A stretch of DNA of 64,000 bases from Methyloversatilis thermotolerans (GTDB lineage: Bacteria; Pseudomonadota; Gammaproteobacteria; Burkholderiales; Rhodocyclaceae), in NCBI RefSeq assembly GCF_000372885.1, contig NZ_KB889967.1:3051430-3115429 (forward strand), given 5' to 3'. Shown here piece by piece: positions 37,349-48,512 of this stretch (position 1 is the stretch's first letter; each line of letters begins with the position of its first letter). The position numbers were made by a program, and so were the translations under genes. The notes below the pieces were generated by a model, which was given only the letters and a program-made list of their open reading frames with translations, was not told the origin of the DNA and did no database searches.

Positions 37349-37848
37349 GGGTTCGCTCCCGGCGGGGGCGCGGCGGGCGAGACTTCACCCTGCAGCCAGC
37401 GCTCGGCCCAGACCTGCGCCCGGGCGAGGTCGTCCAGCGCCTGCGCATCCGGTGCCTCGCCCAGCGTCCAGTGCCGGCCGCGCAGCGCGAGCAGCGTGCA
37501 GGCGGGCGGCGCCGCCCGCTGCACATCGACATACACCTGAAGCAGCGCCTCCGGGGACAGCGCGTGGGTGGTGAAATGGCGTTCGCGCTGCGGCCGCACC
37601 GTGCTCACCGCGAAGGGCTGCGCGAGGCCGTGCGCGGCATCGACGAACAGCACGCGCTCGCGGCCCGCCAGATCGACGGCGTGCTCGACCTGGAGCTGGA
37701 AATCGCACAGGCATTCCACGCGGCCGGGGGGCAGCGCGCGCTCGGCGTACTGCGCCAGCCGGTCCACCAGCATGAGGCCGAGGCCGTCGTCGGCGCGCGC
37801 CGGATTGCCCCAGCCCAGTACCAGCAGTGGTGCGACGGGCGCGCTCAC
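37345..37848 (-). CDS. hoxW: Hydrogenase maturation endopeptidase (HoxW type)
   Basis: A 167-residue HycI/HupD-fold protease: GWGNPARADDGLGLMLVDRL (nickel-sensing acidic residue), VLFVDAAHG, and a His in HFTTHALSPE. It trims the C terminus of a NiFe large subunit after nickel insertion. Directly after hoxH (ATGA overlap), so HoxH is its probable substrate. The adjacent HoxC needs no processing. Confidence 0.85.
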   Translation of the reverse strand: MSAPVAPLLVLGWGNPARADDGLGLMLVDRLAQYAERALPPGRVECLCDFQLQVEHAVDLAGRERVLFVDAAHGLAQPFAVSTVRPQRERHFTTHALSPEALLQVYVDVQRAAPPACTLLALRGRHWTLGEAPDAQALDDLARAQVWAERWLQGEVSPAAPPPGANP

Positions 37849-39365
37849 GATGCGGTCTCCGCGGCGTGCGCGGGCGCGTCGCGCAGCAGTTCGCCGCCCG
37901 GGCTGCGCAATACATGGTCGAGCAGGCGGCCGTCGGCCGCGCGCAGGCTCACCGCCAGCGGCATCTGGCCGAGCGCGTGAGTGGCACAGGACAGACAGGG
38001 GTCGTAGGCGCGCACCGCCACCTCGATATGGTTGAGCAGGCCTTCGGTAATCGTTTCACCGTCGAGATGGCGCAGCGCCACCGCGCGCACCGCCTCGTTC
38101 ATCGCCTGGTTGTTGTGGGTGGTCGACACGATGAGGTTGCAGCGCGTGACCAGATCGTCGTCGCCGACTTCGTACTCGTGGATGAGCGTGCCGCGCGGCG
38201 CCTCGATGATGCCGATGCCCGAGCACTGGCGCGGCCCCTCGGTCCGCAGCGGTCCGCCGAGGATGAGCGGATCGTCCAGCAGTTCGGCCACCGTCTCGAC
38301 CCCGTGCAGCAGTTCGATCATGCGCGCCCAGTGGGTGGCCAGCACCGCGTGCACCGGTTGCCCGCCGTGCGCGGCGACGAAGCCCTGGCGCGCCTCTTCG
38401 GCGCGCGGCGTGGGAATGAAATCGCAGTTCTGCACGCGCGCCAGCGGGCCGACGCGGTACCAGCCCTGGTCCACGCCGAGACTGCGGCGGTAGGGGAATT
38501 TCATATAGGTCCAGGGCTTGACCGCCTCGGCTATCAGTTCGCGGTAGCGCTGATCGTCGAAGCCGTCGATGGCGATGCGACCGTCGGCCTCGCGCAGTCG
38601 CAGCACGCCGTCGTACAGTTCCATCGCGCCGTCGCGGCCGACCAGCGACAGCATGGCGGCCGGCGTGTCGGCGAAACCGGCGTAGCGCGCCGGCAGGTTT
38701 TCGTGCAGGCGGCGCGCCAGCGTCACCGCGTCCTGCGCCCAGTCCAGCATCTGCGGCAGTCCGGCGCGCAGCGCGTCGCGCTCGGCCGGATCGACCGCGC
38801 GGTTCATGCCGCCCGGTATCGAGCCGGTGCCGTGAATGCGCTTGCCCGAGGTGATGCGGATCACTTCCTGACCGAACCTGCGCAGCATGACGCCCTGACG
38901 CGCAGCATCCGGAAAGGCGGCCGCCACGCCGACGATGTTGCGGCGGTCGACCTCGGCATCGAAGCCGAACAGCAGGTCGGGCGAGGCGAGATGAAAGAAG
39001 TGCAGCGCGTGGCTCTGCACGATCTGGCCGTAGTGCATGAGGCGACGGATGCGGTCGGCCGCCGGCGGCACCGGCCAGCCACCCACCACACGGTCGAGCG
39101 CCTTGGACGCGGCCAGGTGATGCGACACCGGACAGATGCCGCACAGCCGCTGCACCATGACCGGCACTTCCCAGTACGGCCGGCCTTCGATGAATTTCTC
39201 GAAACCACGGAATTCGACGATGTGCAGCCGCGCCTGGCGCACGCGGTTGTCGTCGTCGAGCAGCAAGGTCACCTTGCCGTGCCCTTCGACGCGCGACAGC
39301 GGGTCGATCGCGATGCGGCGCAGTCCTTCGGGGTCGGCGGCGGTTTCGAGCGGGCGCGTACTCAT
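37845..39365 (-). CDS. hoxH: NAD-reducing hydrogenase large subunit HoxH
   Basis: 506 residues, catalytic NiFe subunit of the soluble group 3d enzyme. L1 is RLCGIC (Cys75, Cys78) and L2 is DPCLSCATH (Cys457, Cys460). 43 residues follow the L2 His (ALGQMPL at the cleavage point), longer than the usual extension of about 24-30 residues, so proteolytic maturation is required. It pairs with HoxY and feeds electrons through HoxFU to NAD+. The gap to hoxY is 4 bp. Confidence 0.95.
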   Translation of the reverse strand: MSTRPLETAADPEGLRRIAIDPLSRVEGHGKVTLLLDDDNRVRQARLHIVEFRGFEKFIEGRPYWEVPVMVQRLCGICPVSHHLAASKALDRVVGGWPVPPAADRIRRLMHYGQIVQSHALHFFHLASPDLLFGFDAEVDRRNIVGVAAAFPDAARQGVMLRRFGQEVIRITSGKRIHGTGSIPGGMNRAVDPAERDALRAGLPQMLDWAQDAVTLARRLHENLPARYAGFADTPAAMLSLVGRDGAMELYDGVLRLREADGRIAIDGFDDQRYRELIAEAVKPWTYMKFPYRRSLGVDQGWYRVGPLARVQNCDFIPTPRAEEARQGFVAAHGGQPVHAVLATHWARMIELLHGVETVAELLDDPLILGGPLRTEGPRQCSGIGIIEAPRGTLIHEYEVGDDDLVTRCNLIVSTTHNNQAMNEAVRAVALRHLDGETITEGLLNHIEVAVRAYDPCLSCATHALGQMPLAVSLRAADGRLLDHVLRSPGGELLRDAPAHAAETAS

Positions 39366-39369
39366 GGCT

Positions 39370-39918
39370 TCAGTCGTAGCGGATCAGTCCGGGCGCCGAT
39401 GCGGGCGCGCGACCGGCCATCAGGTCCTGCAGCAGTTGCCAGAAGGCATCGGCCGGCGGCGGACAGCCGGGCAGCGCGTGATCGATGTGCACCACCTCGT
39501 GTATCGGCAACACCCGGTTCAGCGGCAGCGGCAGCTCCGGGTCATCCGGTACCCGACCATACACCGACTGCAGCACAGTGCCGACATCCAGGTGATTGCG
39601 CAGTGCCGGCAGGCCGCCGGTGATGGCGCAGGCGCCGACCGCCACCAGCACGGTGCAGCGGTCGCGGAAGGCGCGCAGCACCTCGACGTTCTCGGCATTG
39701 CACAGCCCGCCTTCGACCAGGCCGATGTCGCATCTGTCGTGCTCGCCGACGGTCTTGATGTCGGTCAGCGGCGAGCGGTCGAACTCCACCCGCTCGACCA
39801 GATCGAACAGCCGCTCGTCGATATCGAGCAGCGACATGTGGCAGCCGAAGCAGCCGGCGAGCGACACGGTGGCGACGCGCAGCTTGCGCGGCGGTGTGGA
39901 TGCGACCGGCGCATTCAT
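39370..39918 (-). CDS. hoxY: NAD-reducing hydrogenase small subunit HoxY
   Basis: 182 residues; short small subunit with a single [4Fe-4S] cluster near the NiFe site: SLAGCFGCHMSLLDIDE, GACAITGGLPALRN and LPGCPPPADAFW carry the Cys ligands. No signal peptide. Typical group 3d length. ATGA overlap with hoxU. Confidence 0.94.
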   Translation of the reverse strand: MNAPVASTPPRKLRVATVSLAGCFGCHMSLLDIDERLFDLVERVEFDRSPLTDIKTVGEHDRCDIGLVEGGLCNAENVEVLRAFRDRCTVLVAVGACAITGGLPALRNHLDVGTVLQSVYGRVPDDPELPLPLNRVLPIHEVVHIDHALPGCPPPADAFWQLLQDLMAGRAPASAPGLIRYD

Positions 39919-40607
39919 CCGCGCGTGTCCTCGTTATCGAAGCGGCGCCGGCCGATCGGCACGGCAAAGCCGACCCGCTTGGGCAGCAGCGCACCGACCG
40001 GGCAGATGTGGGCGGCACGGTCGTGCACCGACAGCGCGCTGTCGCCGAGGCGGCCGCTCGGGCTGTCGATCAGCAGGCGGGTGGCGATGCCGTGGCCGCC
40101 GATCGCGAATACCCGCTTGCCGTCGATTTCGTCGCTGGCGCGCACGCAGAGCTGGCACAGGATGCAGCGGTTCGGTTCGAACAGCACGTCCGGGTGGCTG
40201 GCATCGACCGGCCGTTCCGGGTTCAACGCCTCGAAATGCAGGGCGGTCATGCCGGCGCGTTCGGCCTGCACCTGCAGCACGCAGTTGCCGCTTTTCTCGC
40301 AGCCGGGGCAGAAGTGATTGCCCTCGACGAACAGCATCTGCAAGAGGCGCAGCCGCTGCGTGGCGAGCGAGGCGGTGCGGCATTCCACCTTCTGGCCGGC
40401 CACCGCCGGCGTGACACAGGCGGCCACCGGCCGGCCGTCGGCCAGCACCGTGCACAACCGGCACGACGCACTGCCCGACACTTCGTCGCTCCAGCACAGG
40501 TGAGGGATGTCCAGCCCGGCGCGCGCCGCGGCGCTCAGTATCGTGTCGCCCGGCTGCAGCGGGACCGGCTGGCCGTCAAGGTCGAAGGTCGGATCGACGG
40601 CGCTCAT
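39915..40607 (-). CDS. hoxU: NAD-reducing hydrogenase diaphorase subunit HoxU
   Basis: 230 residues, homologous to the N-terminal part of NuoG. An N-terminal [2Fe-2S] domain (HLCWSDEVSGSASCRLC, CVTPA), the His/Cys segment GNHFCPGCEKSGNC and a [4Fe-4S] site (RCILCQLCVRASDEIDG, CPVGAL) are present. It passes electrons between HoxHY and HoxF. ATG 40607 lies in an ATGA overlap with hoxF. Confidence 0.94.
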   Translation of the reverse strand: MSAVDPTFDLDGQPVPLQPGDTILSAAARAGLDIPHLCWSDEVSGSASCRLCTVLADGRPVAACVTPAVAGQKVECRTASLATQRLRLLQMLFVEGNHFCPGCEKSGNCVLQVQAERAGMTALHFEALNPERPVDASHPDVLFEPNRCILCQLCVRASDEIDGKRVFAIGGHGIATRLLIDSPSGRLGDSALSVHDRAAHICPVGALLPKRVGFAVPIGRRRFDNEDTRG

Positions 40608-42430
40608 GCCGGTGTGTCCGTGTGCAGATGGGCGCCGGCGTCGTCGCGGCCGGTGGCGCGGCGCGCCGACGACAGTTCGGCATCGAGGTCGACATCCGGC
40701 TGGAACTGCGGCGCGGTCGCGCGCTGCGCGTAGGCGGCGCCGAAATGTCGCAGCGTGTCGCGCAGCGGATTGCAGGCCGAGGCGCCGAGGCCGCAGTGGG
40801 TGCCGCTGTGCAGCGCGGTATCGAGATCGTGCAGCAGTGCGATGTCGAAGGCCGAGCCCTGCCCGGCGCCGCGCGCATGCGCCAGCTTGTCCAGCCGGCG
40901 CACCACCAGTTCGGTGCCGACGCGGCAGGGCGTGCACAGGCCGCAGCTCTCGTGCGCGAAGAAGCGGGCGAAGTGGCGCGCCACCTCGAACAGATCGCGC
41001 GTGCGGTCGAACACCATGAAGGCGCCGGCGCTCGGCACGTCCTCGAAGGCGATGGCGCGGTTGAATTCCGGCGCCGGCACGCAGGTGCCGGACGGCCCGC
41101 CCACCTGCACCGCCTGCGCGTCGCGGGCGCCGCAGTCGTCGAGCATCTGCGCGATGGGCGTGCCCAGAGGGTATTCGTACAGCCCGGGTCGCGCACAGTC
41201 GCCGGACACCGAATGGATCTTGGTGCCGGTCGATTGCGCGGTGCCGATGCCGGCCCACCAGGCGCCGCCACGGCGCGCGATGTGGGCGACCGCGCAGAAG
41301 GTTTCCACGTTGTTCACCACGGTCGGCCGGCCGAGATAGCCGGCCTGCACCGGGAAGGGCGGACGGATGCGCGGCGTGCCGCGCTTGCCTTCCAGCGATT
41401 CGATCAGCGCGGATTCCTCGCCACAGACATAGGCACCGGCACCCAGATGGAGGGCGATATCGAAATCGAAACCGGAGATGCCGCACGCGTCCGGGCCGAG
41501 CAGGCCCTGGGCGCGGCGGCGCGCCAGCACCTGTTCGAGCTGCGGCAGCAGGAAGCGGTATTCACCGCGCAGATAGACAAAGCCCTGCTGCGCGCCGACC
41601 GCGCGCGCCGCCACCGTCATGCCATCGAACACGGCGTCGGCATGACTCGCGAGCAGCACGCGGTCCTTGAAGGTGCCGGGCTCGCCTTCGTCGGCATTGC
41701 AGACGACGACACGCAGGTCGCCGGCCGCGTCGCGACAGGCCAGCCACTTGCGCGCGGCGGGAAAACCGGCACCGCCGCGTCCGCGCAGGCCGGACGCCGC
41801 CACTTCGTCGAGCAGGGCCTGCGGCGACTGCGCGAGCACCACCGGCAACGCGGGTGCGTCGTCCGCCAGACCGCCCAGCAGCACATCGGCGCGCTGCACG
41901 CCATCGACCACGGCGAACCACTCCGCCGGCCACTGCCCGACCGGCGTGCCGGCGAGCAGCAGATCGGCCAGCGCGTCGACGCGCGCCGCGTCCAGGCGGG
42001 TGACGACCTGGTGGTGATTCACCAGCAGCGCCGGCCCCTGGTCGCACAGCCCGGTACAGGAACAGCGGTCCACGCTGAAGCGGCCCTGCGCATCCACCTC
42101 GCCCGGCGCCACGCCGAGGCGCGCGCACAGTTGCGCCAGCAGGGTTTCGCTGCCCAGCATGCGATCGGTGATGTTGTCCGAGAACAGCAGCCGCGTGCGG
42201 CCGACCGGACGGGTGTGAAAGAAGCGGTAGAAACCGGCCACGCCTTCGACCTGTGCCAGCGTGAGGCCGAGCGCGCCGGCGATGTGGGCGAGCAGCGGGC
42301 GCGACAGCCAGTGCGTGACCGCCTGCGTGTCGCGCAGGATCTGCACCAGCGCATGCGGGTCGCGCCGCCAGCGCGCCATGACGGCATCGGCCGCGAGGCG
42401 CGCCGGTCCGTCGCTGTCCGCCGCATCCAT
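40604..42430 (-). CDS. hoxF: NAD-reducing hydrogenase diaphorase subunit HoxF
   Basis: 608 residues. ATG 42430 is chosen because GGAGGG lies 8 bp before it; a TTG at 42436 has no room for a ribosome site. An N-terminal NuoE-like [2Fe-2S] domain (about 1-165; SCTGLCDQGPALLVN) is fused to a NuoF-like domain with the NAD site GRGGAGFPAARKW, the FMN site CNADEGEPGTFKDR and a [4Fe-4S] motif ESCGLCTPCRVGT. This is the H16-type fusion, and no separate hoxE or hoxI is seen. It reduces NAD+. Confidence 0.95.
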   Translation of the reverse strand: MDAADSDGPARLAADAVMARWRRDPHALVQILRDTQAVTHWLSRPLLAHIAGALGLTLAQVEGVAGFYRFFHTRPVGRTRLLFSDNITDRMLGSETLLAQLCARLGVAPGEVDAQGRFSVDRCSCTGLCDQGPALLVNHHQVVTRLDAARVDALADLLLAGTPVGQWPAEWFAVVDGVQRADVLLGGLADDAPALPVVLAQSPQALLDEVAASGLRGRGGAGFPAARKWLACRDAAGDLRVVVCNADEGEPGTFKDRVLLASHADAVFDGMTVAARAVGAQQGFVYLRGEYRFLLPQLEQVLARRRAQGLLGPDACGISGFDFDIALHLGAGAYVCGEESALIESLEGKRGTPRIRPPFPVQAGYLGRPTVVNNVETFCAVAHIARRGGAWWAGIGTAQSTGTKIHSVSGDCARPGLYEYPLGTPIAQMLDDCGARDAQAVQVGGPSGTCVPAPEFNRAIAFEDVPSAGAFMVFDRTRDLFEVARHFARFFAHESCGLCTPCRVGTELVVRRLDKLAHARGAGQGSAFDIALLHDLDTALHSGTHCGLGASACNPLRDTLRHFGAAYAQRATAPQFQPDVDLDAELSSARRATGRDDAGAHLHTDTPA

Positions 42431-42432
42431 GC

Positions 42433-43881
<1,449 letters not shown>

Positions 43882-43996
43882 GACGCTGCGGCGCCCGGGC
43901 TACAGGATGGGTGCATGGCGGAAACGGGGCAGGTCATGCGAGTGCGGCTCATCCGGAATCGGCGCGACACGGCGGATTGTACGCCCGACATGCCGC

Positions 43997-45073
43997 TCAG
44001 CAGATGCGCGGCAACTGCTCGCCGGCCAGCCAGTCGACCACGCGCCGGCCGCCGAAGCGGGTCGCCATCTGCACGAAGCGATGCGGGTCTTCCTGCACCA
44101 CGCCGATGCGCACGGCCTCGCGGCCGCGCGGATGCGCGCGCATGGCGGCCAGCACCGCGTCGGCGGCGGCGGCGGGCACGATGGCAACCAGCTTGCCTTC
44201 GTTGGCGACATACAGCGGATCCAGCCCGAGCAGTTCACAGGCGGCGTCGACCTCCGGGCGCACCGGTATCGCCGCCTCGTCGATCAGCATGCCGACACCG
44301 GACTGGCGCGCGATCTCGTTCAGCGTGGTGGCCAAGCCGCCGCGTGTCGGGTCGCGCAGTGCGCGCACACCGGGACAGACCTCCAGCATGGCGGCGACCA
44401 GACCGTTGAGCGCTGCGGTGTCGGACACGATGGTGGTTTCGAATTCCAGTGATTCGCGCTGCGACAGCACCGCCACGCCGTGGTCGCCGACCGGACCGGA
44501 CAGCAGGATGACATCGCCCGGCCGCGCCTGCGCCCCCGACACACGCACCCCGGGCGGCACCGCGCCGACGCCGGTGGTACTGATGAACACCCCGTCACCC
44601 TTGCCCTTCTCGACCACCTTGGTATCGCCGGTCACCACCGCCACGCCGGCTTCGCGCGCCGCCGCCGCCATCGACTGCACGATGCGCTGCAGATCGGCCA
44701 GCGAAAAGCCCTCTTCCAGGATGAAGCTGGCCGACAGCCAGAGCGGCACGGCACCCATCATCGCCACATCGTTCACCGTGCCATGCACCGACAGACAGCC
44801 GATGTCGCCACCGGGAAAGAACAGCGGCGAAATGACATGGGCGTCGGTCGCCATGACCAGGGTGTGGCCGGCCGGCATGACGAGCGCCGCACCGTCGTCG
44901 CCCTGGCGCAGCCAGGGATTGTCGAAGGCGGCGAGAAAGATTTCGTCCACCAGTTGTGCGGCGGCGCGCCCGCCTGCGCCATGGCTCATGTCGATGCGCC
45001 CGTTGCGGATGTCCAGCGGCCGGACATAGCCGGCACGCACCGTGCCGCCCTTGCTGTCGTCTCTCGCGTTCAT
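43997..45073 (-). CDS. hypE: Hydrogenase maturation protein HypE
   Basis: A 358-residue PurM/ThiL-like ATPase. It dehydrates the carbamoyl group that HypF places on its C-terminal Cys, making the cyanide ligand. The C terminus PRIC-stop carries that Cys. The ATP region GDDGAALVM, SVHGTVNDVAMMGA and VTGDTKVVEKGKGDG are intact. Start ATG 45073 overlaps the hypD stop. Confidence 0.96.
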   Translation of the reverse strand: MNARDDSKGGTVRAGYVRPLDIRNGRIDMSHGAGGRAAAQLVDEIFLAAFDNPWLRQGDDGAALVMPAGHTLVMATDAHVISPLFFPGGDIGCLSVHGTVNDVAMMGAVPLWLSASFILEEGFSLADLQRIVQSMAAAAREAGVAVVTGDTKVVEKGKGDGVFISTTGVGAVPPGVRVSGAQARPGDVILLSGPVGDHGVAVLSQRESLEFETTIVSDTAALNGLVAAMLEVCPGVRALRDPTRGGLATTLNEIARQSGVGMLIDEAAIPVRPEVDAACELLGLDPLYVANEGKLVAIVPAAAADAVLAAMRAHPRGREAVRIGVVQEDPHRFVQMATRFGGRRVVDWLAGEQLPRIC

Positions 45074-46212
45074 GCGCTTGCCCTGACCGGAATATCCTTG
45101 AATCTGCCGTACGCATAGTGTGCCGCGCACGCCCCTTCGCTCGACACCATGCAGGAGCCGACCGGGTTTTCCGGCGTGCAGACGGTGCCGAAAATCCTGC
45201 AGTCGGTCGGCTTCTTGACGCCGCGCAGGATGGCGCCGCATTCGCAGGCCTTGTTGTCGGCCACCGCGCTGTAGCCGATGTCGAAGCGACGCTCGGCGTC
45301 GAACTGCGCGAACTCCGGCCGCATGCACAGCGCGCTGTGCGGCACCTCGCCCAGGCCGCGCCATTCGAACGCGGGCCGCATGGCGAACACCTGCGCCATC
45401 TTGTGCTGCGCGCCGGCATTGCCCTGGCGGTCGACCGCGCGGGTGAATTCGTTCTCCACCTCGGCGCGGCCTTCATTCACCTGGCGCACCAGCATGAGCA
45501 CCGCCTGCATCACGTCCAGCGGTTCGAAGCCGGCAATCACCACCGGCTTGCGATAGGCCGCGGCAAAGGGCTCATAGGGCGCCGAGCCGATGACGATGCT
45601 CACATGCGCCGGCCCGACGAAGCCATCGAGCGGCACCGTGCCGTAGCGGCTCACTTCCGGCGACTCGAGAATGTGGGTGATGGCGGCGGGCGTCAGCACA
45701 TGACAGCACAGCACGCTGAAATTGTTCAGACCTTCGCGCTGCGCGCGCAGGATGGCCAGCGCGGTCGGCGGTGTGGTCGTTTCGAAGCCGATGGCGAAGA
45801 ACACGACTTCGCGCTGCGGATTGTCGCGCGCCACGGTAAGCGCATCGGCCGCCGAATACACCATGCGGATGTCGCCACCGCGCGCCTTCGCGCGCATCAG
45901 CGACAGGCCGCCGGACGCCGGCACGCGCAGCGTATCGCCATAGGTGCACACGATGGCGCCATGATCCAGCGCCAGCCGTATCGCCATGTCGATGCGGCCG
46001 ATGGGCAGCACGCATACCGGACAGCCCGGACCGTGGATCATGCGCACGTTCGCGGGCAGCAGATCGTTCACGCCATAGCGCGAGATCGCGTGCGTGTGGC
46101 CGCCGCAGAACTCCATGAAGCCGTACTGGCGCGACGGGTCGACCTCGGCCTGCAGGCGTTCGGCGATGCGTCGCGCGATGTCGCCGTCGCGGAATTCGTC
46201 GATGTATTTCAT
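45070..46212 (-). CDS. hypD: Hydrogenase maturation protein HypD
   Basis: A 380-residue Fe-S protein of the Fe(CN)2CO assembly complex with HypC. Conserved Cys motifs are EFCGGHTHAI, IHGPGCPVCVLP, and C-terminal CECGAILRG and CTPENPVGSCMVSSEGAC ([4Fe-4S] cluster). GFETTTP is present. ATG 46212 overlaps the hypC stop. Confidence 0.97.
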   Translation of the reverse strand: MKYIDEFRDGDIARRIAERLQAEVDPSRQYGFMEFCGGHTHAISRYGVNDLLPANVRMIHGPGCPVCVLPIGRIDMAIRLALDHGAIVCTYGDTLRVPASGGLSLMRAKARGGDIRMVYSAADALTVARDNPQREVVFFAIGFETTTPPTALAILRAQREGLNNFSVLCCHVLTPAAITHILESPEVSRYGTVPLDGFVGPAHVSIVIGSAPYEPFAAAYRKPVVIAGFEPLDVMQAVLMLVRQVNEGRAEVENEFTRAVDRQGNAGAQHKMAQVFAMRPAFEWRGLGEVPHSALCMRPEFAQFDAERRFDIGYSAVADNKACECGAILRGVKKPTDCRIFGTVCTPENPVGSCMVSSEGACAAHYAYGRFKDIPVRASA

Positions 46213-46445
46213 GGCGTGGCTCCCTTCACCGCTTCGGCCATTTCGCCGAACAGCGCCAGCGTGCGTTCGGCCTCGTCGGGATCGACCATGCCGATCGCGT
46301 GTCCGACATGCACGATGACGTAGTCGCCGACGCGGGCTTCCGGCACCAGTTCGACCGATATGGCCTTGCGCAGGCCTCCCAGCTCGACCAGGGCCTGTTC
46401 GTCGTCGCGCAGTTCGACCACGCGGGCGGGTATCGCTAGGCACAT
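46209..46445 (-). CDS. hypC: Hydrogenase maturation chaperone HypC
   Basis: 78 residues beginning [12 protein letters not shown]; the N-terminal Cys (after Met removal) is essential for carrying the iron ligand complex from HypD to the large subunit. Downstream VGDYVIVHVGHAIGMVD is typical. A second HypC-family protein, HoxL, is encoded at 52080. Confidence 0.95.
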   Translation of the reverse strand: MCLAIPARVVELRDDEQALVELGGLRKAISVELVPEARVGDYVIVHVGHAIGMVDPDEAERTLALFGEMAEAVKGATP

Positions 46446-47596
46446 GCGCGCATCTCCTCGATATGGTGCGGTCCGGTGTGATCCGGCGTGGTGCAGTGTC
46501 CCGCGTGCAGTTGCTGCGCCACCGCCCATGCCTGTCCGAGCGCCAGCCCGGCATCGCCACAGGATGCGGCCTGCGGGCGCAGCACGCGCAGTCCGCCCTG
46601 CTGCAGGACGCGCGCGACGCGCGCGCTCAGCAGCGCATTCATGAAACAGCCGCCGCCCAGGCACACGGTATCGCAGCCGTGCGCGCGTGCGGCGGAGAGC
46701 GCCCACTGTGCGAGCCCGTCGGCCAGCGCGGCATGAAACGCCGCCGCCGCCTGTTCGACCGCGGGAAAGCGTCGGTCGAGCAGCGCGGCCAGCGCCGGTC
46801 GCAGATCCAGCCGGCCATCGGCGCCCAGTGCGAACAGCCCGTCGGTCGACACCTCGCCGCCGCGCCAGCGCGTGGCCGCCTGTTCCAGCGCGATCGCCGC
46901 TTCGGCTTCGTGCGACTGCCGCACGCTGAGACCGAGCGCACCGGCCGCCGCGTCGAACCAGCGGCCGGTGCTGCTGGTGGCCGGGCTGTTCAGACCGCCC
47001 TCGAGCATGCGGCCAACCACGCGCGCCGCCTGCGCACCGACCACGGGCGCGAAGCGGCTTTCGATCTCGTCGTTCCGGCCCAGCGCATGCAATGCCGCGG
47101 CGGCCATGCGCCACGGCTCGCGCGCGGCGATGTCGCCGCCGGCCAGGCGCAAGGGCCACAGGCTGCCCAGACGGCGCCAGCCCTGCGGCGCCACCCACAG
47201 CAGTTCGCCGCCCCAGGCGCCGCCATCGCTGCCCAGGCCGACGCCGTCGAGCGCCAGACCGATCACCGGCCCGGCGATGCCGTGCTCGGCCATCACGGCG
47301 GCAATGTGCGCGTGGTGGTGCTGCACGCCGATGGCCGGCACGCCCAGATGCGCCGCCAGCGCGTGCGCGCGCTGCGTGCTGTAGAAATCCGGATGCAGGT
47401 CGTGGGCGACTGCGGCGATGCCCGTGCGCGCCCCGGCCCGCAGCGCATCGAGCGAGCGATCCAGCGCCGCGCACGCGGCGGGATCGCCGAGGTCGCCATG
47501 CACCGGCGACCAGTGCGGCTCGCCCTGCTCGAGCAGGCAGGCCGCGTTCTTCAGCCAGGCGCCACAGGCGAGCACCGCGGGCAGCCCGGTGTTCAT
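46436..47596 (-). CDS. hypF: Truncated-type carbamoyltransferase HypF
   Basis: 386 residues, only the C-terminal Kae1-like carbamoyltransferase half of HypF (a full HypF has about 750-770). [68 protein letters not shown] and [12 protein letters not shown] are intact. The acylphosphatase, zinc-finger and YrdC domains are absent and no upstream remnant exists, since hypB overlaps the start. This matches the short HypF1 form described for Cupriavidus. It transfers carbamoyl to HypE. Confidence 0.92.
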   Translation of the reverse strand: MNTGLPAVLACGAWLKNAACLLEQGEPHWSPVHGDLGDPAACAALDRSLDALRAGARTGIAAVAHDLHPDFYSTQRAHALAAHLGVPAIGVQHHHAHIAAVMAEHGIAGPVIGLALDGVGLGSDGGAWGGELLWVAPQGWRRLGSLWPLRLAGGDIAAREPWRMAAAALHALGRNDEIESRFAPVVGAQAARVVGRMLEGGLNSPATSSTGRWFDAAAGALGLSVRQSHEAEAAIALEQAATRWRGGEVSTDGLFALGADGRLDLRPALAALLDRRFPAVEQAAAAFHAALADGLAQWALSAARAHGCDTVCLGGGCFMNALLSARVARVLQQGGLRVLRPQAASCGDAGLALGQAWAVAQQLHAGHCTTPDHTGPHHIEEMRACA

Positions 47597-48495
47597 GCCG
47601 CGGCTCCGCGCTGCGCCGTCGCCGACAGCCGGCCATCCAGCCAGGCCAGCCATTCCGCCATGCCTTCGCCGGTGACCGCGGACAGCCGGATGACCGATAT
47701 CGCCGGATTCACGCGGCGCGCCAGTTCGATGCAGCGCTCGACGTCGAAGCGCAGATGGGGCAGCAGATCGACCTTGTTCAGCAGCATGAGGGCGGACGCG
47801 GCGAACATGTCCGGATACTTGAGCGGCTTGTCCTCGCCCTCGGTCACCGACAGCACCGCGACCTTGGCCTGCTCGCCCAGATCCCACATGGCCGGGCACA
47901 CCAGATTGCCCACGTTCTCGATGAACAGCAGGCTGCGCGGGGCCGCATGCGCGAAGCCGTGCAGCCGGGCGAAGGCCTCGCCCACCATGGGCGCGTCGAG
48001 ATGGCAGCCCTTGCCGGTATTCACCTGTATCGCCGGGGCGCCGGTGGCGCGTATGCGTTCGGCGTCGAAGGCGGTCTGCTGGTCGCCCTCGATCACCGCC
48101 ACCGGCAACTGCGGCGCATGGGCCTTCAGCGCGTCTATCGTGGCGCACAGCAGCGTGGTCTTGCCGGACCCCGGGCTGGATACGAAATTGAGCGCGGTCA
48201 CGCCCTGCGCCGCGAAGCTCGCGCGGTTGCGCGCGGCGATGCGATCGTTCTCGCCGAGGATGTCGGTCTCCAGCCGGATCGCGCGCGTCTGGCTCATGCC
48301 GGGCACCGACACGCGCGCCGCGCCGGCGCCGAAGTGCAGGTCGCCGGTCGCCGCATCCACCGCGACCGCGGATGCCGCCCTGGTACGCGCCGGCCGTCGC
48401 GCCGCCGGCGAATACGGATTCGGCGCATGCGCATGTCCCGCCCCGTCCATCGTCACTCCGCCGCCGTCACCGGCGCATCCGCATACCACGCACAT
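47593..48495 (-). CDS. hypB: Hydrogenase nickel-insertion GTPase HypB
   Basis: 300 residues; ATG 48495 with GGAGGAGG upstream. N-terminal [10 protein letters not shown] nickel site, a weak His region (HAHA only), then a SIMIBI GTPase: P-loop [41 protein letters not shown] and [10 protein letters not shown]. It delivers nickel to the large subunits with HypA. The unusually short His tract suggests limited nickel storage. Confidence 0.95.
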   Translation of the reverse strand: MCVVCGCAGDGGGVTMDGAGHAHAPNPYSPAARRPARTRAASAVAVDAATGDLHFGAGAARVSVPGMSQTRAIRLETDILGENDRIAARNRASFAAQGVTALNFVSSPGSGKTTLLCATIDALKAHAPQLPVAVIEGDQQTAFDAERIRATGAPAIQVNTGKGCHLDAPMVGEAFARLHGFAHAAPRSLLFIENVGNLVCPAMWDLGEQAKVAVLSVTEGEDKPLKYPDMFAASALMLLNKVDLLPHLRFDVERCIELARRVNPAISVIRLSAVTGEGMAEWLAWLDGRLSATAQRGAAA

Positions 48496-48512
48496 CGCGT
48501 CCTCCTCCCGCT

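Noticed and set aside
43882-43996. TACAAT near the hypE-hoxA gap as a hoxA promoter
   Set aside because: No -35 hexamer at acceptable spacing and no -24/-12 element; too weak to annotate.
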